A stretch of DNA of 64,000 nucleotides from Talinum fruticosum (Eukaryota; Streptophyta; Magnoliopsida; Caryophyllales; Talinaceae). Below, in pieces: positions 55,911-64,000 of this stretch. Below the pieces are notes generated by a model. The model ran no database searches. It worked only from the letters and a program-made list of their open reading frames with translations, and had not been told where the DNA came from. Position 1 is the first letter of the stretch. The number at the start of each line of letters is the position of its first letter. Location of the stretch: positions 248,001 to 312,000 of the forward strand of contig JAITYX010000122.1 in NCBI GenBank assembly GCA_021018815.1, given 5' to 3'. Position numbers and translations under genes: made by a program.

Positions 55911-57242
55911 GAACACTACATAATCTGTCAACTTTATAACTTGGTTATAAATGTCCAATGACCCCAAAATATATTTTATTTTAATTCAAAAATCCTAATA
56001 ATAATAATCATCATCCCGAGTAAATCTTCTGTTATCTTGATTAAAAAAAAAAAAAAAGAGAATTTGCCTAATGCTTAAGACATAAAATTTATGTGTATTC
56101 AAATTTTGAACTCACTGTAGTTATGTTATATTATACTTTTTTTTTTTGAAACAATGTTATATTATACTTTTGTGATTCACTTGTACTAAGAAAAATATGT
56201 GGTTTGATGCTTGTAAAGATTACGATGTGCAAAGCTAAGTGTATTTATTATATAATTTACATGAATAAACTATATTAGGGGTTTCAGAACAAGTATGAGG
56301 GGTGGAAAACTAATTTTCAAAAATTAGTCCTAAAAGAACTCATAATATAAGATTTTTCATATTAGATGTTCAGAGCAAAAAATCTATTTTGAGGGGTGAG
56401 TTCATAAAAAAAAAAACCTACATTATATTGACTACTTAAATCCTATTTTTAAAACTTAATTATGTTGAATGTATCTAAACTAAACTTAATTAAACTAATG
56501 TGAATAAAATTATTTTTGTTGAATTGAACTAAAATTAACTTAATTATATTTATTTATAAACTTAATTATTTCTATTAAATTAAACAATATAACTAAATTA
56601 AACTTATTTTTGTTGAACAAAAGTAAACTAGAATAAACAGAAATTATTCTATAAAAAATAAGTTAAAGAGAACAACTTAAGAAGTATATATAAAAATAAT
56701 AATTTGAATCCAGAAAAACTCTGCAGCAAGCTGTTAGTCAAACATTAGTTGATTCTTTCCCTTCTACCTTTGTATTTTTTCACCAAATACTCTAAAATTT
56801 TACAAAAAATTTACAGATTTACTGAATAATGTGGAAGTCTACTAAGCTCTTTATGCTAAGTTAAAAAATTTCAAGCTACTTATAGTTTTTTTTTTTGAAA
56901 GTGGACCAGGTAAAATAATTTAAACCATAATTATAAAACACAACTAAAACAACACCCTCGAAAAGAATAAAACGTTTCTTAAACTATAAAATTTTCCATA
57001 TGTACTCTTTCAACAACTTTCTTATGAGCTCAACATACCAAAATCAAAAAGGAATTCAATAAGGAATGAGAGTTTAAAATTTGAAATCATGTATCTGATA
57101 AAGAAAAAAATAGAATTAAGCTCTAATCTTTATTATCAGTAAGTAACACAATAAAATTAAATATAATTAGTAATAGTAGTCAATCTTTATTATCAGTAAG
57201 CACTATTATTATTAAGTGGAGACAACAGATAACGATGACGAC

Positions 57243-57276
<34 letters not shown>

Positions 57277-57295
57277 TTTAAAGATTAGGGATTTA
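55911..57295. other. Intergenic, very AT-rich
   Basis: Contains an A15 run at 56042-56056, the short insertion described separately at 56123-56171, and an AAT microsatellite (57242-57273). No gene recognised. Confidence 0.5.
56123..56171 (-). mobile_element. Micro-insertion with an 18-bp target-site duplication
   Basis: The 18 bases atgttatattatactttt occur at 56123-56140 and again, identically, at 56154-56171. Between them is tttttttgaaaca. A T run plus gaaac is how LINE 3' ends look on the minus strand (the 60.7-kb LINE ends in T12 then gaaata). It fits an extremely 5'-truncated LINE insertion. Confidence 0.6.
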
Positions 57296-57966
57296 GTGCG
57301 TGTTTGACCTAATTTAATTATCAATTTTTAGATTTTAAAAATAAAAATTAAGTCAAACACTACTTTCTTAAAAATTTAAAAAAATTTTGAAATTTTTTTT
57401 GAAATAACTATTTTCAGGAACATAAACAATAATTACTAACTACTCACTTTCTCTTTGTTCCTTTTGTATTTTATACAACTCTCTCTATATGTATCCCTCT
57501 CCTCACGTTCTCTCTCTCTCTCTCTCTCCATTCTTTTGCATTATACTCAAATTAAGTATTTATTTTATACACCTCTCTCTCTCTCTCAAATTGTTGATAA
57601 ATATGAAATTATTTTAATTTACTAAAGATTTTTATTTTAAATTTTATGTTTGTCCATATTTTTATATGTATATTATCTCTTAGAATAAATACATAAAATT
57701 TAATTGTTATTAAAAAAAGAAATCTCTTGATCTAGCAAAAAATGTATTATCCTATAAAAAATAAATAAATATTAAATAATAATCATAATAAAAAAGATAC
57801 TATAAAATTATATAATAATAAATAGTAGTTTAGAAAAAAATTAGACCAAACAACTCACTATTCAAAAGTATTTTTATATAAGTTAGGCCAAACACTTTAA
57901 AATACTTTAAAAAAACTATTTTTAAAAAACAAAAATAATTTTTCATAAGTTAGGCCAAACATACTC
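57296..57966. mobile_element. MITE with GTTTGRCCTAA ends
   Basis: The left end reads gtgcgtgtttgacctaa; the complement of the right end reads gagtatgtttggcctaac. An extra copy of taggccaaacac lies inside at about 57883, suggesting a nested or duplicated end. A CT tract (57508-57527) lies inside. No clear target duplication. Confidence 0.55.
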
Positions 57967-60744
57967 ATAACTTATATTAAGTTTGTTATATTTTCTAGTG
58001 TTAAGAAATAATAAAATTTGGATAAAATGCCCATATATTATTCGAGCAATATATATGAGTGGTTAGCAGTTATATCCAAAGTTTATATGTTACTATCCTA
58101 TAAATTTTATAAGTAAATAATTTATTCAAAAGGTTTAAAGCTTTTATGATTTTTTGAATTAGCATTTATATCAGCAATTATAAACAATTTTTACCTCATT
58201 TCATCTCCAAAATATTAAAGATATTTACATAAAAATAAATATAATTACTAATGAAATATATGAATTTCTAATTAAATAAATAAGAAAAAAATATATATTT
58301 TAAATATTCTTTATTCACCAAATATTCATTATGTTGAGAAAAAAATAAATAATATAACTGATGCTATATTAAATTTTTCGTAACTACCAATAACATCTCA
58401 TAATAACTCATAATAGTTATAATAATTATGACAACTAATCATTTAAACGCATAATAGTTATAAGAGCTAATGATTTTTAACTCGTTTAAATTCATTTCAA
58501 CTATAACGATTAATTTTAATAATAATAATAATAATAATAATTTTAAAGATGCTCTTAATCAAGGAAAAATGTCTAAAATAATATATTATGTTAAAATGAA
58601 AATGGTATTAGTGAAAGGAACAAGTTGTAAATACTGATTCCTGGAGGTGTAATACTTGACTTTGGTTTATTACATGGTATTGGAATAATATTGAGGAACC
58701 TTTTTGGTGAGTAAATTTATCAAAATCATTTTTGATGTATAATTATTTTTGTTTGGTGGTAAGAAAAAAGAAAAGAAAAAGAAAGGGAGGATGAGGTCAA
58801 AAGGTGTGGCTATTAGTGAAGGCGTGGCGTGGAGTATAGGGTGGTCTCAGGGTCAGGATGAAGGAGTGGGCCAGATGGTCTCACGTGACACATCTCTCTC
58901 TCTCTCCTGCCCTTTCTGTTGTTGGGGGCCTCAGTCTGAGTCCCAGTCTTCGTCTTCAACTTTCTCTTCTTTTCATGCCTTTTCATTTTATAAATATAAT
59001 AAATTAATTGAAAAAAAGTTTGATTGGACTTTGTAGGCAGAGATTTGAGAAAGGAAATGGGCTTGTTTTTTTTGAATTAGTTCGAATTGTAGTTTGCAGG
59101 AAGGAATAAGTCCAATCCCATAATAGGCCAACTGACATGGCCCATCATGCCCCACTATGGATCATTCATTCACCAATATAATAGCCTCTCTTCTAAATAA
59201 TTGTGTTCGCAGAGTTTTTTATTTTTATTTTTTTTTAAAATTGGTAAAAATGGGTCTATTCATTAGGCCTACTTCTTCACAGCATGTTGGCTAAATAGAG
59301 TAGAACGTGCGAAGATAGAGGCCAAATTCTTAAAAGCTTCTTGGAGTATATATTTTAAGAAGAGAGAGAGAAAGATTAGACTATTTAAAGGAGTTTAAAT
59401 TTTAAGACCAGATTCGCGATGAATTATCGGGAGCGAACGTCTTATATACACTTTGGAGTATTTGCTTCTCGTTATATGTCAACAAATAGTTGGACAAAAG
59501 GGAAAATAGGGGGATTTTGTGTGCCTAGTCTTTCTCGCTTTTCCTTGGGAGTATATGCTCCTAGGAGCATTTAAGAATTTGTATATTAGAAGCTCACAAC
59601 TATTGCCAAATAAATTGTGTCGATCAAAATTCAAATCCTCATACCAATTGACTCATTTGTTCCTGGTAGTATTTTTTTTTATTTTAAATAGTTTTTGAAT
59701 CTAAATTAGATGTTTGATCGCATCAAACTGTTAATTTAGATATTCGGTAAATAACATATTTAAATAGTTTTTGGATAAAGGGGGCTAATTTTAAAATTTT
59801 AAATTAAACTTTTATCTATAAAGGTAGTATTTTTAATCAAGGATTATGATATCAACTTCTTAGCAATTATGTTGTTAAGTTTAAATAGTTATTACAAACA
59901 TCAAACCTATTATTATACTTTCTATTCAAGTCCTTTATTTTAATACAACGCATTAATATTCTATTAGTTATGAATACAAGGTATTTTCTTATTCAAACTG
60001 ATAAGTCTAAATAAAAATCAAGTAGATTCTTCTTAGAAGTCTTTATCTCATCTATTTAATTTTGAAAGAAAAACAAAATGAAATCATGAATTCCATCCAT
60101 GTATCCTCAAAAATGATTCTATGAATTCAAACAAAGAAAAGCCTCCAAAATGACTTTTCCTTTTATTGGTGAGCAACTTGACAATTTTTGTTTGTTTTTC
60201 TTATACCAATACATCTATCTCACCTCCCACTCAACACTTGCTATTTAGTTTGCTCCTGACATTTTCATGCATTTAATTTTTCATAAAAATGATTTTTCTA
60301 TTCATAGTCTTATGATCAACAAAACAACAAATGCAATCCCATCCAAGGACTCCACCATCCATGCTTACCAATACTTTCTAACAAGATCTCCTCTACAATC
60401 ATAGTACCTTTTAGGCCTTCCATACTTTGTATTTTTAATAGTAGGAGAAAAAGACTGTAATTTATCTTACTATCTTATAATTATTAAATATATAGCTAAT
60501 ATATTTTGAATAATTAGTTTTGGATTGCTGTGACAAAAACAATTGGATGGGTATAAATTATGAGATAATAATCTTTCAACTACAAAAGATCCAAGATAGT
60601 CGGGAATTTTTTTTTGGGGTAAGAATTAGTAACTTTCGTTACTAAAAATGGTCAAAATGTTGATCGAAGTGTCAATTTAGTTACAACCATCTCGCTGCAG
60701 CCCTTATTTCAAGTTTCCAGCCATTTCGTACATCCATGGTATCC
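57967..60744. other. Intergenic with an orphan promoter-like island
   Basis: Mostly AT-rich. 58780-59180 is GC-richer, with a CACGTG G-box (about 58884), a CT tract, and GGCCCAT-type motifs (about 59138), typical of plant promoters, but no gene follows in either direction. An imperfect palindrome atgctcctaggagcat lies at about 59550. An AAT microsatellite is at 58519-58541. Confidence 0.4.
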
Positions 60745-60756
60745 TTTTTTTTTTTT

Positions 60757-61782
60757 GAAATACTGAAAATCTAGTGAGAACACTCGTCCTTGATGGATGA
60801 AAAATCTGAACATGGGATTTCTTCTATTCGCTGAATATCATCTCATTCCTGTGTTGCCATGTGTAGTACAACATAGGAGTTAAGGTAGCTTGTATAATAG
60901 CTTTGTGTTGTTTTGGCCTCTTCATATTCATTAGCCATTTCATCATTTGTCAGTAAACTCCCGGCCTCGTATTTGATTTGAAGTAGTTCAAAGACTCTAT
61001 CCTAACTTCAATTGCAATGCAACATTCAAATAGACCATAATGTTGGGTTTCCTCAGCTAGCAAACATACTCGGGCAATCCGTAGGTAAATGTGCAACAAA
61101 ACCGCAAATTCTCTTTAATACCGGCAACTTATTTTGAACTGTAATCCATAAGAAGAATGAGTTCTTAGACAGGTTTATTTTTTCCAATACCATTCTATAC
61201 CAAGAAAGTTTGGTAGAGAAATTTGATAACCAACTATATCTATTTGAGACAAGTGTAGCAACCTTGTTTATATGCTAGCCAATATCCTCCATTAAACCCA
61301 TGACACACCCCGTCTCTCGAGAGCTACCAAGTGTTTTCCAAGTACCAACAAACATCGGGGCTAGGTTTGTATTCCCACCAATCAATTTTCCTTAAATAGT
61401 GGGCATGGATCCATTTTATCCAAAGGGAGTCTTTTTGGTTGGCAATATCCCGGACATGTTTGACCATGATTGCTTGATTTCAATTGGAGAGGTTTTTTAA
61501 GTCCAATACCTCCAAAACCTTAGGCTGGCATGTATTATGCCATGCTATCATAGGTCTCCTACCATAAGTAATTGTTCCATTCCGGAGATAATTTTTACGG
61601 ATAGCTTCAACATTTTTAATGATCTTTTTGGCGTAATAAAGTTTGTTTCCTAGAAGGAATATAGCCCCATTAAAACACCATTAATCGATACAGCTTCTTC
61701 CTACATACGAGAGGTTTTTAGTCTTCCAACATTGAATTCTTATTGTGATTTTTGCAATCTGATGTAGAAAATCTCCCTAGTC
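60757..61782 (-). pseudogene. LINE zf-RVT region and 3' end
   Basis: Reads FFLWITVQNKLPVLKRI, in line with the plant zf-RVT pattern, and a later WQHRNEM-like end near 60850-60880. Frames are broken and no RNase H domain was recognised. Confidence 0.6.
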
Positions 61783-62858
61783 TTATGGGCACGCCAAATA
61801 TATTTGAAGGGCAGCTTCCCTTCTATAAATCCAAGTATATTGAAGGAGTTTTTGTTTTTTTGATTGGCGGACTCCTGCAATTACCATATGAGACTTAGCA
61901 TGGTTTATTTGTATACACGAGCATTGAGTGAACTCTTCAAACGCATTCATTAAGCAACCGATAGATCCCTTCTCAGCTCTGCAGAAAAGCACTAGATCAT
62001 CTGCAAATGATAATTGGCATAACTTTAGAGATCTCGCATCTAGGATGATATAAGAAAGAAGTGTTATTAATGCGCCATTTAGTATCCCCGTTGAACACCT
62101 CCATAACCAAGTACAAATAGTAAAGGGGATATTGGGTTTCCTTGTCTTAGACCCCGTTTCCCTTGAAAGTATCCATGTCTTTCTCCATTTATGTGTACTG
62201 AGAAATATGCATTCCCTAAGCGGACCATTATCCAATGTGCAAATTTAGGTGGAAACTTTAACCCCTGCAGACATGTCATTGATAAAGTCATGTTCAATAG
62301 AATCATATGCTTTTCGAAGATCTATCTTCATGATGCACTCGGGTAAACCAACTTTTCTATTGTAGCCTCTGGTAATTTCTTGACATAGCATAACATTGTG
62401 CACCATTTTTCTCCCTCCAATAAACTCACACCGATTATAATCCACAAGGTTACGTCAGAAACGGATCTCAATCTTTGGCACATAAGCTTTGAGATGGTTT
62501 TGTATATGACTGTGCAATAGGCAATAGGCCTAAAATCACATGCCTCTTGGGGTACTAGTATTTTTGTTATTAGAACAAGGGAAGTATGACATATTTCTTT
62601 GAGCAACTTTCCAGTTTTAAAGAAATAATCTTGTACGGCACATGTCACCTGTTGTCCAACTTTTGCCCAACAGCTTTGAAAAACCCCACTATTGTATCCA
62701 TTAGGACCTCGACAAAAACTAACTCGACTCGAACCCGCCTGAATTTTTAGGTTTTGGACACGATTTTCTCGACCCGAACCCGAAAATAACAAAACCCGAA
62801 AAACCCGTAAATTACTCGGGTCAAACCCGACCCAAACCCATTTGACCCATTGGGTCAA
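61783..62858 (-). pseudogene. LINE reverse transcriptase remnant
   Basis: The order on the minus strand is [83 protein letters not shown] and LSFADDLVLFCRAEKGS. The catalytic FADD is intact at 61996-62007. At least three frame changes separate these blocks. It is the best conserved LINE palm in the window. Confidence 0.9.
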
Positions 62859-63886
62859 GGTTATAAAAACAAAAATTTTAGCTTTGTGTCTTGTTGATTG
62901 ACTGTTTTACACCAATATATGATTTTCCATTTTATCATTCTTTTAGTACTCGATTATTTATTATATCACATCATTTAGAGGAACGTTACATATTTATCAC
63001 AATCATTTTTATAACGAACACTAATACTATTTCACATCTCAACTTCTTTCTAATTAAAAAATATTATATACATATGTACGGATTCAAATGATAGGATATA
63101 TTAAAATACTAAAAATGCACAAGTTATAGTATTGTATTTTTGGTGAAGTAAATATACTTAGCCATGTCTTAAATAATATACTTTTATTTTTTAGAAATAA
63201 TACTGCCATAATGATGTAAAATTTTTATGTTTTAATTAAAATAAAATTTAGTTTATCATAAATTTTCAATTCTCATTTATTTGAAACCATTTTAAGCGTA
63301 CTTGAACCATAACGGCGAGGATGGATAATAAGTTGGGTTCAAACAAAGTCAAATTTTCCTACTAAATAAAATAGGAGGGTTGAGCCTATCCAGGTCAACG
63401 CTTTCTCGATCTATTTAAAATGCAGTAAATATGCATATAAATCTCCTTATTATAATAGAGGAGAAATAAACATTAGAACCTTAAATGAATCATTAACATA
63501 ACAAGTCATTATTATTCAACCCATCATTGAACTTATTTAAACGAGGTTTAGCGGTCAAGGCGTTCGACTCAATGGGGTCTTCACACAAATATTATAATGA
63601 AAGTTTTGAATATTTTTTGATATTTTTCAGAAAAATACAAATACTATACTTTTTCATTAAATTATGGGCAATTTTATGCAAAAATATATTAGATTGTTAT
63701 AATTAGAAAAAGAAAAATAACTGATAAAAATGTGCTTGCGACCCATTAGTTGACCCGAAATCCGTATAACCCGATATGCGACCGCCCGTATTTTACCCGA
63801 ACCCGAAATACACCCGACCTATATTTTACCCGAACCCGAATACACGCGACCCGTATTTAACCCTTCTGTTGGAATTGACAGGTCTA
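62702..63886. mobile_element. CGGGT-rich insertion in the LINE
   Basis: The LINE protein reads FSIPSSKSP up to about 63890 and resumes GPNGYNSGVFQ at 62700, so the DNA between is an insertion. Both edges carry many CGGGTTCGGGT-type words, the middle is AT-rich. Left taggacctcgaca and right tagacctgtcaa (from the right) could be terminal repeats, which suggests a hAT-type element, or alternatively a duplicated aggacc. Exact ends are uncertain and no transposase is present. Confidence 0.6.
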
Positions 63887-64000
63887 CTGGTGACTTACTG
63901 CTTGGAATGCTGAAAATAGCTTTATTAATGTCTTCAGGAGTAAAGGGTCTACATAGTGTAATTTGGTCATTGATTGAGAGTGTCTCACCATGTTCAAAAT

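Larger units (their letters stand above)
60745..64000 (-). mobile_element. L1-type LINE (3' half), degraded
   Basis: A minus-strand LINE starts off the right edge and ends in a T12 run (60745-60756) representing its poly(A) tail. Its reverse transcriptase blocks run from about 63995 to 61780, followed by a zf-RVT-like region (about 61050-61200) and 3' sequence. A 1.2-kb insertion (62702-63886) interrupts it. Stops and frameshifts are frequent. Confidence 0.85.

Noticed and set aside
1..64000. CRISPR array, bacterial operon, rRNA or organelle insertion
   Set aside because: No spaced direct repeats of suitable size, no prokaryotic gene organisation, and no rRNA or plastid gene sequence recognised.

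Overview
The window is nuclear DNA from a flowering plant, probably a eudicot. It is AT-rich, very rich in microsatellites, and made mostly of decayed transposable elements: Ty3/gypsy and Ty1/copia LTR retrotransposons, L1-type LINEs with plant zf-RVT and RNase H domains, and hAT, PIF/Harbinger, Stowaway and CACTA DNA elements. No bacterial operons, CRISPR arrays or viral genomes are present. All calls come from reading the sequence; no database search was run.

Layout. 1-8359: a Ty3/gypsy chromovirus-like element on the minus strand; its 3' LTR is cut by the window start. 8360-23379: a plus-strand L1 LINE broken by a hAT-like element (8571-9129) and by a solo-LTR-like unit (9181-21484). That unit is itself split by an 11-kb SIRE-type copia element (10036-20921, minus strand), giving three nested layers. 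23380-28230: AT-rich intergenic DNA with microsatellites and a small MITE. 28454-31824: the only gene that looks intact, a two-exon minus-strand gene for a 148-residue single-pass membrane protein of a conserved but uncharacterised plant type. 33190-38530: a nearly full-length but dead minus-strand LINE. 38531-50156: intergenic DNA with a Tourist-like MITE, two hAT-like elements with CT-rich cores, a Stowaway-like element, a MITE with internal tandem repeats, a copia solo LTR and a duplicated MITE family. 50156-54290: minisatellites, a CACTA left terminus with a transposase-like remnant, two tRNA-like sequences, a B-type cyclin pseudogene (52249-53037, minus) and another hAT-like element. 54290-60740: AT-rich DNA with a fold-back element, a MITE and a very short insertion flanked by an 18-bp repeat. 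60745-64000: the 3' half of a third LINE (minus), interrupted by a CGGGT-rich insertion.

How it works together. Apart from the membrane-protein gene nothing appears able to make an intact protein. The transposon proteins carry frameshifts and stops. The window is best read as a record of successive insertions, with relative ages given by nesting. I found no convincing new multi-gene system. The most unusual items are the gypsy 5' LTR that has lost its TATA-containing promoter segment, an unassigned ORF in that element's leader, the motif-saturated copia element, the shared design of the hAT-like elements, the cyclin pseudogene and the fold-back hairpin.
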